Source of the DNA: a virus
Reading direction: 5' to 3' (one strand)
DNA length: 20,835 nt
Virus record (IMG/VR): IMGVR_UViG_3300045733_000143
Location: 1 to 20,835 of that record
Position 1 is the first letter of the stretch, and the number at the start of each line of letters is the position of its first letter. Made by a program: the position numbers and the translations under genes. The notes under the pieces are model-generated. The model saw only the letters and a list, made by a program, of their open reading frames with translations, was not told where the DNA came from and ran no database searches. Shown here in pieces: positions 14,159 through 20,835 of the stretch.

Positions 14159-14794
14159 TCAGGCCGCCCAACCGTCGTGATGGACCACGGTCGGCTCACC
14201 ATCGACGAACACCCCAGGAAGCCCCCGAGCACGCCACTCACGGACGAGCCGGAAGTCTCCGGCGTTCATGACGTGGAACCCGTCCTCAGGCCACGCCACC
14301 GGGTTCCACGTGGCCGTCCGGAGCGCCTCGGCCCGGCACATGATCCCGTCGGAGTCCATCTGGCCATGCGCGAACGACGGATCACCGATCACCTGCCACG
14401 GCTGCCCTCGGACCACGAACTGCACCCGCGACACCGACCACATCGCCTCGGCCGCCTCCATGGCCGCGACATGCCTCGCCACGTGTTCGGGTCGGACCTC
14501 GTCGTCATCGCCGAGGAACCCGACGAACTCGCCCAGCGCCAGCCGGGAACCGATCATCCACGGGAACGCGCCGCATGAGGCGTCGTTGGTGCCGTCGCGC
14601 CATGATTCGTTGAGTTCGACAAACAGGATCCCCGGCTCGCCGGCCAGCCTCTCCGCGAGGCCGCGGTTCCGGTCCGAGACGATGACGTGCTGGACGTCCG
14701 GCCAGTCCAGTGCCCGCACCGACGGGATGCACCGGTCGAGCAGCAGGCTCATCCTCGACGGGACGGTAGGGGTCACGATCGACGCGAGGCTCAT
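14159..14794 (-). CDS. Family 2 (GT-A) glycosyltransferase (211 aa)
   Basis: ATG 14794 overlaps the dehydratase-like stop (ATGA). The protein begins MSLASIVTPTVPSRMSLLLD, the first beta strand and helix of a GT2 Rossmann-like fold. The metal/nucleotide motif GDDDEV has Asp96-Asp98. An acceptor-side WPEDGFHVMN includes Glu170-Asp171, matching the 'ED' catalytic-base region of inverting GT2 enzymes. The C-terminus (PGVFVDGEPTVVHHDGWAA) carries the histidines often near the metal site. At 211 residues it is a minimal single-domain enzyme without a membrane helix, so it is more like protein- or small-acceptor-directed enzymes than processive synthases. It is probably one of two sequential transferases in the cassette. 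Donor and acceptor unknown. Confidence 0.85.
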   Translation of the reverse strand: MSLASIVTPTVPSRMSLLLDRCIPSVRALDWPDVQHVIVSDRNRGLAERLAGEPGILFVELNESWRDGTNDASCGAFPWMIGSRLALGEFVGFLGDDDEVRPEHVARHVAAMEAAEAMWSVSRVQFVVRGQPWQVIGDPSFAHGQMDSDGIMCRAEALRTATWNPVAWPEDGFHVMNAGDFRLVREWRARGLPGVFVDGEPTVVHHDGWAA

Positions 14795-15678
14795 GACGCC
14801 CCCAGCTCGGACTCGACCATCCACCGGGCGAGTCCCGAGAAGTCCGTGCGCGGCTGCCAGTCGATCCGCTTGTCCGGCTCGGCGGTGAGCATCGGGACGT
14901 CCGTCGGCTGCGACCTGGACGTGTCCAGCGTCACCCAGTCACGCCAGTCCAGGCCGACGACCGAGAATGCTTCCGCCACCCAGTCCTGCGACGAATGTGG
15001 GTCACCCGTCGACAGGGTGTACTCGCCCGGCTCGGCGTCCGCGACCAACTGCATCGCCTTGGTGAAGTCCGGTGCCCAGCCCCAGTCCTGGAAGCGGCCC
15101 AGCCACCCGAGCGACATCCCGCCCGACAGGGGATCCGTGAAGATCCTGGCCACCGCCGCCGTCACGGTCCTGGTGAAGAACTCGCGGCCTCGACGCGGCG
15201 AGTGGTGACCGCCCATGACTGCGACCGACACGCACATCCCCTGGGACCGGTAGTCCGCGGCAATCGCACTGGCAAAGCTTTTCGCCGCCCCGTACGGACC
15301 GTGCAGGGCAATCGAGCCGGCCTGCACCACCCGCGCTTCGGGGGCCACCGCCCCGACCGCCTCCATGAGGCGGAGGAACCCGAGGCCAGTCACCTCGCCG
15401 GCAAGGATCGGCTGCGACCACGACGCCGACGGAGCCGACAGCGCCGCCAGGTTGTATACGACGTCCGGCCGGGCCTGGTCGACCGCGCGATACAGGGAAC
15501 CGGAGTCGAGGAGGTCGCCCTCGACGAGGGTCGCCGACGGCACGAGCAGCGAGATCCTCCGGCGCCGAGCAACGTCCTGGCCGTGGACGAGACCAAACAC
15601 GTCGTGACCGGCGTCGACCAACTGCTCCGCGAGATAGGACCCGTCCTGCCCCGTGATCCCCGTGATGAGCGTCCTCAC
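14791..15678 (-). CDS. GDP-mannose 4,6-dehydratase-like SDR enzyme, atypical active site (295 aa)
   Basis: GTG 15678 overlaps the methyltransferase stop (GTGA). The Rossmann motif GITGQDGSYLAEQLVDAGHD (residues 7-26) is almost diagnostic of the GDP-mannose 4,6-dehydratase family. Support also comes from NLAALSAPSASW (76-87), YGAAK with Tyr129/Lys133, HHSPRRGREFFTRTVTAA, and a C-terminus PTDVPMLTAEPDKRIDWQPR similar to the family end. The segment before the YxxxK is QAGSIALHG. Bacterial GMDs have QASTSELYG followed by a loop of about 17 residues, so the catalytic-type Glu appears replaced by Ala and the loop is missing. The protein is shorter than the usual 340-375 residues. It may be a reductase or epimerase acting on a 4-keto sugar rather than a dehydratase. 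Family certain; reaction open. Confidence 0.85.
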   Translation of the reverse strand: MRTLITGITGQDGSYLAEQLVDAGHDVFGLVHGQDVARRRRISLLVPSATLVEGDLLDSGSLYRAVDQARPDVVYNLAALSAPSASWSQPILAGEVTGLGFLRLMEAVGAVAPEARVVQAGSIALHGPYGAAKSFASAIAADYRSQGMCVSVAVMGGHHSPRRGREFFTRTVTAAVARIFTDPLSGGMSLGWLGRFQDWGWAPDFTKAMQLVADAEPGEYTLSTGDPHSSQDWVAEAFSVVGLDWRDWVTLDTSRSQPTDVPMLTAEPDKRIDWQPRTDFSGLARWMVESELGAS

Positions 15679-16868
15679 AGCAGCACCGGCACAGGGATGG
15701 GGACGATGAACCGTCCTCCGCTGTCGAGCCATTCCCGTTCGCGGCGGATCACCGGACCCAGGTAGTTGTGGATCAACATGAGCGCGGTAGCGCCTTCGGG
15801 TAGCGGTGCGTCCGTGATCGGGATGTGCGTCCCTGGCGTGAACTTCCCGACCTTCGTCGGCGTCAGGTCATGTACGGCGGCGACCTTCTTGGGGCCGAGG
15901 CCGCACCAATTCAAGATCGTGCAGGACTTCGCGCTGGCCCCGTAGCCGACGACGATCCGGCCGTCATCCAGCTCCGCGTCAACCAGGCCGCAGATCCGTT
16001 CCCGGAGCATGTCGGCGCGGCCCTGGACCTCCGAGTAAGTGCCGGAATGGCACAGCCACTCCTCGCGGGGCGGGACCTGCGGACAGTACCGGGTGCGTCT
16101 CGCTGTGACCCTGATGCTCCCGCCCTGAGCCGGAGTCCTGGACCAGCCCGTCAGTTCGAGCCCGTTCGCGGTCATCGTCTCGGCCAACGTCGAGACCGAG
16201 AAGAACGTCCTGTGCTCGTGGTAGACGTGGTCGAACCCGTTGCCCAGCAACAGATCCGCCAGATACTGCACCTCGATGACAGCGATGCCGTCGCCCACGA
16301 GCAGGTACCGGATCCCGGCGAAGAAGTCGCCCAAGTCAGCGACGTGCGCCGCCACGTTGTTCGCGATGACCAGGCCCGCCGGCCCGTGGCCCTCTCGGAT
16401 CCTCTCCGCCACGGCCAGCCCGAACGGCTCACCGACGACGTCCAGGCCGCGTCCACGAGCCACATCCGCCGGGCCGGACGAGGGCTCTACACCCAGGGTC
16501 CGACAGCCAGCAGTGTGGAGTTCGCCGAGGAGCGTCCCATCATTGCAGGCCACCTCGACGACCAGGCCATCCGTGGCCTGCTTATTTGCCGGCGCCAACA
16601 GCCAGTCCGCGTACTCCTGGAAGTACGCCACCGCGGCCGGCGACGACCCGGTGTAGAAGCCGTAGTCGGCGCCCCACAGCTGATCGTCCGGGACCACCTC
16701 GGTGAGCTGGACCAGCCAGCAGTCCTCGCACACCTGCAGGCCCAGCGGCCACCACGCCTCAGGATCATCCAGAGACGCAGGGAACCGATCAGCCAACGGC
16801 GACGTACCCAGATCCAGGAACTCCGTGACCCTCGCCGAACCGCAACCGCCACACACACTTCTCCGCAT
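15675..16868 (-). CDS. SAM-dependent sugar C-methyltransferase (TylC3/NovU-like, 397 aa)
   Basis: ATG 16868 follows GGAGG with a five-base spacer and is preferred over GTG 16874. The three-domain plan of sugar C-methyltransferases is clear. The N-terminal zinc site has Cys6/Cys9 (SVCGGCGS) and Cys47/Cys50 (LQVCEDCWLVQ), with LGTSPLADRF between them. The SAM motif is VVEVACNDGTLL (103-114), followed by VIANNVAAHVADL. Catalytic YHEHRTFFSV is at 216-225 and GGSIRVTA at 249-256. The C-terminal domain contains GYGASAKSCTILNWCG. The length matches the family. These enzymes methylate C-3 of TDP-4-keto-deoxysugars, usually after a 2,3-dehydratase/4,6-dehydratase step. No dTDP-glucose 4,6-dehydratase is in view, so the substrate may come from the host. 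First gene of the cassette, 78 bases after the capsid gene. Confidence 0.92.
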   Translation of the reverse strand: MRRSVCGGCGSARVTEFLDLGTSPLADRFPASLDDPEAWWPLGLQVCEDCWLVQLTEVVPDDQLWGADYGFYTGSSPAAVAYFQEYADWLLAPANKQATDGLVVEVACNDGTLLGELHTAGCRTLGVEPSSGPADVARGRGLDVVGEPFGLAVAERIREGHGPAGLVIANNVAAHVADLGDFFAGIRYLLVGDGIAVIEVQYLADLLLGNGFDHVYHEHRTFFSVSTLAETMTANGLELTGWSRTPAQGGSIRVTARRTRYCPQVPPREEWLCHSGTYSEVQGRADMLRERICGLVDAELDDGRIVVGYGASAKSCTILNWCGLGPKKVAAVHDLTPTKVGKFTPGTHIPITDAPLPEGATALMLIHNYLGPVIRREREWLDSGGRFIVPIPVPVLL

Positions 16869-16873
16869 GAGCA

Positions 16874-16878
16874 CCTCC
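16874..16878 (-). promoter_or_regulatory. Ribosome binding site deciding the C-methyltransferase start
   Basis: GGAGG with spacer TGCTC precedes ATG 16868. The in-frame GTG at 16874 would overlap this tract. Confidence 0.65.
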
Positions 16879-16895
16879 GCACAGGTGTCGGTGGG

Positions 16896-16931
16896 CCCGG
16901 AGGACCGGCCATGCGGGACCGGCCCTCCGGG
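16896..16931 (-). terminator. Strong hairpin after the capsid gene, likely partial terminator
   Basis: The RNA of the minus strand can form a 15-bp stem (two G-U pairs, otherwise Watson-Crick) with a six-base loop, CCGCAT, starting CCCGGAGGGCCGG. It lies 15 bases after the capsid stop and about 28 bases before the methyltransferase start. No uridine tract follows, so it is not a classical factor-independent terminator. Stable stems without U tracts can still attenuate transcription or stabilise upstream mRNA in actinobacteria. Confidence 0.65.
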
Positions 16932-16946
16932 GGTAGAAGGAACAGA

Positions 16947-18197
16947 TCAGGTAGCCGTCGCCTGCAACGTCTTGATCGCACCCGTCAGGTCCACCAGGGC
17001 ACCGTCACCGCGGAGAATCCCCCGGAACGCAACCATGTCCGACCCGAACAGGAAGTCGTCGGACCGCTCGAAACGGATACCGCCGACCATCCGGACGAAG
17101 AACTGCGAGAAGTCACCGAACGCGATGGCCTTCGCCCCGGTCGCTACCGCCGGCATGAACGGATCGCTCACGAGCGGTTTCCCGAGCAGAATGTCCGGCG
17201 CACCGATCTGGATCGACGGCTGCCAGATCGGCTGACCCGTTGTGTCCGTGATCTTCCGCAGTGCACCGACAGTCGCGTCCCGCATGATCCAGTAGCAGGA
17301 CCGGGACTGCCGATACGGAGCGATCACCGAGTACTGCAGGTCCACGAGATCCCCATACACAGGGACACCCGACTTGCCGGTCGTCGTACCGGTCACGCCC
17401 ACAGTCGCCGAGGTCATGAACCCCGTGGGCTGCGACGTCCCCGTACCGGTGACCAGGTCGGCGCCGAACTTGTTGCCCAGCGCCCGGCCGACCTGCATCG
17501 CGAGGTAGCCCTCAAGGTCGACACCCTCGTCGTCGATCAGCTCGCGGCTGACCTGCAGGAGGATGCCGTACTTGTAGGCGCCCAGAGTCGCGAGCCCGAA
17601 CGCCGGATCGCTCGACGGAAGCGTCGTGGCCTGCGCCGCGGAAGTCGCCGTCGAATGGGACGTGGTCTTCGGGATCTGCAGATTCTCCCCGCCGGTCGTG
17701 TTCAGGACCGTCGGGTTGGTCTGCATGACCCCGGACACCTCGATGAGGTGCGCGACGAGCCGGTTGTAGAACGACGTCGGCAGCAGGTTCCCGCCAGCTC
17801 CGGTCGCCGAGGTGGACAGCGCCCGGAGATCCAGCCGGGATTGCGGCTTCACCTCGAACGCGCGGGGGGCACCCTGCTCGCCGCGGAGGAACGACCGGAG
17901 CTGCGCCTCCATCGACGTGCCGTCGTCGGCGCTCTTGCCGGAACCGGATCCACGATCCACGGGACGACCCTGGATCCGGTTGAACGCGTCGTCGGCGTCC
18001 TTCGACCTCTGCTCCGTCTCCAGAGCCGACTTGATGCGCTTGTCGAGCTGGTCCAGTTCACCGTTCAGGGCGTCCCACGTGCCCTGCTCCTCGGCGCTGA
18101 ACGCCCTGTTCTGGTCAGCAGCAGCGGCGGCGACGGCCTTGGCCTGTTCCCAGACGTTGAGCCTGCGGTCGCGCAACTGCTTCGTGATCTCGGACAT
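16947..18197 (-). CDS. HK97-type major capsid protein with delta domain (416 aa)
   Basis: ATG 18197 follows an AGGAG in a hairpin loop. Residues 1-105 are an acidic/helical, Ala/Glu/Lys-rich coiled coil (for example LDQLDKRIKSALETEQRSKD), as expected for the delta domain that replaces a separate scaffold and is removed by the adjacent protease. From about residue 125 the HK97 core begins (STSATGAGGNLLPTSFYNRL). It includes GENLQIPKTTSHSTA, QVSRELIDDEGVDLEGYLAM, CYWIMRDATVGALRKITD and FGDFSQFFVRMVGGIRFERS, all characteristic of the fold. Hundreds of copies form the icosahedral shell. No unpaired cross-linking signature is evident to me. Being next to the sugar cassette, it is the most abundant possible target of virion glycosylation. 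Confidence 0.95.
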   Translation of the reverse strand: MSEITKQLRDRRLNVWEQAKAVAAAAADQNRAFSAEEQGTWDALNGELDQLDKRIKSALETEQRSKDADDAFNRIQGRPVDRGSGSGKSADDGTSMEAQLRSFLRGEQGAPRAFEVKPQSRLDLRALSTSATGAGGNLLPTSFYNRLVAHLIEVSGVMQTNPTVLNTTGGENLQIPKTTSHSTATSAAQATTLPSSDPAFGLATLGAYKYGILLQVSRELIDDEGVDLEGYLAMQVGRALGNKFGADLVTGTGTSQPTGFMTSATVGVTGTTTGKSGVPVYGDLVDLQYSVIAPYRQSRSCYWIMRDATVGALRKITDTTGQPIWQPSIQIGAPDILLGKPLVSDPFMPAVATGAKAIAFGDFSQFFVRMVGGIRFERSDDFLFGSDMVAFRGILRGDGALVDLTGAIKTLQATAT

Positions 18198-18205
18198 GCG
18201 AGATC

Positions 18206-18223
18206 AACCCCTCTCCTGGGGTT
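18206..18223 (-). promoter_or_regulatory. Hairpin presenting the capsid gene Shine-Dalgarno in its loop
   Basis: The coding strand reads AACCCC-AGGAGA-GGGGTT followed by GATCTCGC and ATG 18197. A six-bp stem holds the AGGAG ribosome binding sequence in a six-base loop. It could present the site, delay initiation or bind a factor. It lies in the 164-base gap between protease and capsid genes. That gap otherwise shows no open frame and no clear -35/-10 promoter to my eye. Confidence 0.6.
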
Positions 18224-18361
18224 AGCAGCGGATGGGTTGCGCGACGTGGATTCGTTGCCTGCGTCGCCGTGCGAGGTGCCGTTCTGTGGCCCGGTGGATG
18301 CGATGCCGACCGGACTCCGTGCCGTGTAGCCGTCCAGGTGAGTAGGTGGGTGCTGCCCTGC

Positions 18362-19048
18362 CTACAGAGACGGGTCTTCCCTCCGCGCCATCAACGTGGC
18401 CATCGCCAACGGCGCGAACGTCGTCCGCTTCCTCGCCAGAGCAATGCCCTGGTCGGTACGGACGAAGAACTTCTTCAAGCCGTCCTCGGCGGCCAGAGAC
18501 CGGACCTCCTCGAAGTCAGCCTCGAACCGGGATGCCAGAGAACGCAGACCAGCCGACGAATCCGTGTAGGCCGGCATGTTCACGGGGGCCACGTCCACGA
18601 GAACGCCGTTCGACTGCAGGGTTCTCATCGGGTACCCCTGATCCGTCAGCGACCACTCGTCGCCCTTCGGGGGAACCATGAATGCGAACGACGACTTGCG
18701 GACGTCGCCGCGGGACACGAGTTCCAGAACATCCCCGCGCGATGCCGGCGGATCGACCGTGTAACTGAGGCCCTGGTCGTCGATCTGCAACGACAGCGTC
18801 CCGGCTCCGGTCGTTCCGAGGAGCATGTTGTCGTCGTGGTTGTAGCGGGCCATCACGTCAGGCCAGCCGGCGGCTCGCGCAGCGTTGAAGAATGCCGGCC
18901 CCACCTGTTCCACGAACCCACCCAGGTTCCGGGACAGCCGGTTGAAAACGGCGGCGTAACCGCCGATCCGCTTCTTCCCGTCACCCACGTCCCTGACCTG
19001 CACGATTACTGGCGTGTACCGGCGCTCGACGGCGCTCGTGTCGGCCAT
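18362..19048 (-). CDS. HK97-family prohead protease (228 aa)
   Basis: ATG 19048 is chosen; GGGAGG lies 11 bases upstream, somewhat far. A TTG at 19075 is the alternative. The family (S78-type serine protease) is recognised by IGGYAAVFNRLSRN, with His71 in MARYNHDDNMLLG, and by Ser120 in RKSSFAFMVPP. A VDVAPVNMPAYTDSSA segment completes the herpesvirus-protease-like fold. The enzyme cleaves the delta domain of the capsid protein and itself inside the prohead, triggering maturation. Gene order portal-protease-capsid is classical. The C-terminus (ALARKRTTFAPLAMATLMAR) is basic and may be autoproteolysed. No separate scaffold gene is seen, consistent with the delta domain. Confidence 0.92.
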   Translation of the reverse strand: MADTSAVERRYTPVIVQVRDVGDGKKRIGGYAAVFNRLSRNLGGFVEQVGPAFFNAARAAGWPDVMARYNHDDNMLLGTTGAGTLSLQIDDQGLSYTVDPPASRGDVLELVSRGDVRKSSFAFMVPPKGDEWSLTDQGYPMRTLQSNGVLVDVAPVNMPAYTDSSAGLRSLASRFEADFEEVRSLAAEDGLKKFFVRTDQGIALARKRTTFAPLAMATLMARREDPSL

Positions 19049-19110
19049 CTCTGATGCCGCCTCCCTGCGCGTCAAAGCGCTGTTGGGTTATTCATCCGCA
19101 TGTCTGGGCC

Positions 19111-20325
19111 TCACTCGGGGATGACCCATGTCAATTCGTCCAGACCTGAACCCAGCAACCGCGGAAGACCGCGAGCAGGACCAGCACCGGCCGCAGCCGT
19201 GATCGCAGACAGCGGCGCATACGACCCGCCGCCCTGACCGTCCGGCAACGGCGGACGATCCTCACGCGCCCGGATCTCGTCGATACTCGACGTCCCGATC
19301 ACACGCTCGATCTGGTTAATCTCCCAACGGGTCTTCGCGTCAGCCCGGACCACCGCATCAGCGTTGAACCGCACGTACTGCCGCTCCGGGAGCAACGCCG
19401 ACAGTGCCGTCTCCAGGCGCACAAGCCACGGACGGACATCCGAAACGCGCCGCAACTGCCGCGACTCCTCCGTGCTGTACGTGAGGCTGCCGGGTGGTTC
19501 GCCGCCGATCTCCGTCGGGTCAATCCCGTAGATCGACGCGATCTGGTTCGCCGTCAGACGCTGCGTCTGCACGAACTGCGCCTGCTCCGGAGGAATCGTG
19601 ATCGGCGTGAAATCCCAATCCCGCCCATACACGATCGGCGCACGCGACTTGATCGCCTTAACCAAACGGTTCTTGATGACCCCCGCCTGGACCTCCGTGA
19701 CCTCCGCCTCGCTGTTCTTGAATGTTCCGGGAGGTATCCCGCCCGCAGCCATGAACCCGGTCCCGTACTCCTGCGCGGAGATCCCCTGGTTCACGGTCAA
19801 CGCGAACGCCTCGATCGGCGACAGTCCGAGAGTCCGGCCAGGAAGCGTGATCCAAGGGATGTGGACGATCTCATCCCTGCGGATCTGGCGACCCATCCAG
19901 TACCAGATCGGGACGGCCGGATTCATGTCATCGACGGAGAACTCGCCAACGGGACGCCAGAACACGCCCGTCGGGTAACCGAACCCGTCCCGCGACGTGA
20001 TGAAGCCGATTGCGTTGCCCTGCATCGACAACGACGACACAGCCCGCGTCAACCAGTCGACGATGGTCCCCTCGTCGGACAGGAACTGGAGCAGCTGCGG
20101 CAGGCCAGCCATCGGCTGCCGTTGGTCACCCAGCCGCCGATACCCCTTCAACGGGAGTGTCGAGATGAAGTCAGCGAGGAACCGGTTCGCCGCGAACACG
20201 GGAGCCAGGCGTAGCGCCCGGTCCTGGGTGACCGTCTGCGGCGACAGGATGTCATCCCCGGAACCCCAGGGAAGCGCCGCGACCGACCGCTGCTCAACCG
20301 GGCGCCGCCGGAACGGATTACGCAT
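19111..20325 (-). CDS. Portal protein (HK97 family, 404 aa)
   Basis: ATG 20325 has GAGGGG five bases upstream; GTG 20331 is less favoured. The protein begins MRNPFRRRPVEQRS, the usual short basic start. Family features include RLAPVFAANRFLADFISTLP, AVSSLSMQGNAIGFITSRDG, GRQIRRDEIVHIPWITLPG, AAGGIPPGTFKNSEAEVTEV and GIDPTEIGGEPPGSLTYSTE. About 400 residues is typical. Twelve copies form the portal ring at one capsid vertex for DNA entry and exit. It docks the terminase on the outside and the head-tail adaptor (8513-9424) after packaging. The gene starts 9 bases after the terminase stop and is followed by a 62-base gap before the protease. Confidence 0.95.
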   Translation of the reverse strand: MRNPFRRRPVEQRSVAALPWGSGDDILSPQTVTQDRALRLAPVFAANRFLADFISTLPLKGYRRLGDQRQPMAGLPQLLQFLSDEGTIVDWLTRAVSSLSMQGNAIGFITSRDGFGYPTGVFWRPVGEFSVDDMNPAVPIWYWMGRQIRRDEIVHIPWITLPGRTLGLSPIEAFALTVNQGISAQEYGTGFMAAGGIPPGTFKNSEAEVTEVQAGVIKNRLVKAIKSRAPIVYGRDWDFTPITIPPEQAQFVQTQRLTANQIASIYGIDPTEIGGEPPGSLTYSTEESRQLRRVSDVRPWLVRLETALSALLPERQYVRFNADAVVRADAKTRWEINQIERVIGTSSIDEIRAREDRPPLPDGQGGGSYAPLSAITAAAGAGPARGLPRLLGSGLDELTWVIPE

Positions 20326-20330
20326 CGCCA

Positions 20331-20336
20331 CCCCTC
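20331..20336 (-). promoter_or_regulatory. Ribosome binding site deciding the portal start
   Basis: GAGGGG lies overlapping the terminase stop region, with spacer TGGCG before ATG 20325. Confidence 0.6.
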
Positions 20337-20835
20337 ACCACACCGAGCCGAGCACGTCATAGGAGCGGTCCTGGACCAACGACAGACGCCACAACGCGCA
20401 CGTCGCAGACACCAACGGGCAGATATCCCCCAGAGCACGACGACGCGAGAACTTCCACAAGCCGTCTCCGATATCAGTCTTCGCGGCATTCCCCAACGCC
20501 GTGTTCAGCGACGGATCATCCACATGCCGAAGGCCACCGTTCGTGACCTGCTCCTGGAGCGCGCCGCACGCCTGACCCATCTCCCGCGACGTCATCAACC
20601 GGATCCCACGGACACCAGCGTCAACGTCCGGCTGAGACACCACCTGGAACCCGGCCTTACGCAGCTTCTCCACGAACGACGTCGCCGCCCCGGACGCGTC
20701 CATCACCCACCCGAGCGGCTGATACGTCTGGTCCAACTCGACCATCCGAGCGACCAGCCAATCCGTACCGTCCCGGTGCTCGACCACCTCGACCTGCGGA
20801 AGGCCATCGATCCGGTAACCAGCAGCAGAGATCGC
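20335..20835 (-). CDS. Terminase large subunit, C-terminal nuclease part (cut by window edge)
   Basis: The frame is open from the right edge of the window and ends at TGA 20335, giving 166 residues. The start is outside the window. AISAAGYRIDGLPQVEVVEH, GWVMDASGAATSFVEKLRKA and WKFSRRRALGDICPLVSATC match the C-terminal RNase H-like nuclease part of phage large terminases. VMDASG gives a candidate metal-binding Asp, and the distal acidic residues lie in the DICPLVSA segment. The ATPase domain with its Walker motifs must lie to the right. The enzyme cuts and pumps DNA through the portal. It sits directly before the portal gene in the same operon, as expected. Confidence 0.85.
   Translation of the reverse strand, partial: AISAAGYRIDGLPQVEVVEHRDGTDWLVARMVELDQTYQPLGWVMDASGAATSFVEKLRKAGFQVVSQPDVDAGVRGIRLMTSREMGQACGALQEQVTNGGLRHVDDPSLNTALGNAAKTDIGDGLWKFSRRRALGDICPLVSATCALWRLSLVQDRSYDVLGSVW

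Noticed and set aside
15825-18329. Very long plus-strand open frame (over 800 codons) opposite the methyltransferase and capsid genes
   Set aside because: It is rich in Arg, Pro, His and Gln, has no recognisable domain, and lies wholly antisense to two clearly identified genes. In high-GC DNA such shadow frames are expected.
18198-18361. Possible small gene or promoter between protease and capsid genes
   Set aside because: No minus-strand start codon with an open frame is visible, and no convincing -35/-10 pair. Only the ribosome-binding-site hairpin is supported.
1-20835. tRNA, rRNA, integrase, attachment site or insertion sequence
   Set aside because: No cloverleaf, recombinase motif, direct-repeat flanked element or transposase was recognised in reading either strand.

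Overview
The window is a stretch of a tailed double-stranded DNA bacteriophage or prophage genome with siphovirus-type, HK97-like head genes. The host is most likely a high-GC actinobacterium. The support is high GC content, GTG/TTG starts, strongly C/G-biased third codon positions, and proteins that resemble Streptomyces-type phage structural proteins. Every convincing gene lies on the minus strand, so the transcriptional order runs from right (20835) to left (1). Genes mostly abut or overlap by 1, 4 or 8 bases (ATGA, GTGA, TGATG, TAGTG junctions), as in one long late operon. No integrase, repressor, attachment site, tRNA or CRISPR array is visible, so lytic and prophage states cannot be told apart.

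Head module (right end, transcribed first): the C-terminal part of the terminase large subunit (20335-20835, cut by the window edge), portal (19111-20325), prohead protease (18362-19048) and HK97-fold major capsid protein with an N-terminal scaffold-like delta domain (16947-18197). The capsid gene has its Shine-Dalgarno sequence in the loop of a small hairpin. A strong 15-bp hairpin follows it.

Glycan module (13192-16868): directly after the capsid gene come four tightly linked genes that are not needed for assembly. They are a sugar C-methyltransferase of the TylC3/NovU type, a GDP-mannose-4,6-dehydratase-like short-chain dehydrogenase/reductase that appears to lack the usual catalytic Glu, a GT-A family 2 glycosyltransferase, and a GT-B glycosyltransferase. 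Together they look like a route that makes or tailors a deoxy/C-methyl sugar and attaches it to something. A fifth glycosyltransferase (CgeB-like, 7057-8115) sits apart, inside the tail genes.

Accessory structural module (9433-13195): a small conserved phage protein; a membrane-anchored or exported protein with a coiled coil, a poly-threonine linker and a right-handed beta-helix; a Cys-containing small protein; a structural protein; and a 556-residue protein with about 14 tandem repeats around the core GTGTAYDA. The Thr/Ser-rich repeats and linker are plausible, unproven acceptors for the phage glycosylation machinery.

Connector and tail module (1-9424): head-tail adaptor with an N-terminal Ig-like domain, tail-terminator-like protein, the CgeB-like glycosyltransferase, tail tube protein, HK97-gp10-like protein, tail assembly chaperone with a clear programmed -1 frameshift (CCCAAAA), tape measure protein with an embedded lytic-transglycosylase-like domain, minor tail protein, a Cys-rich small protein, a fibre-like tail protein and a partial unknown gene. 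No stretch over 300 bases lacks a gene; the longest gap is 164 bases, upstream of the capsid gene.
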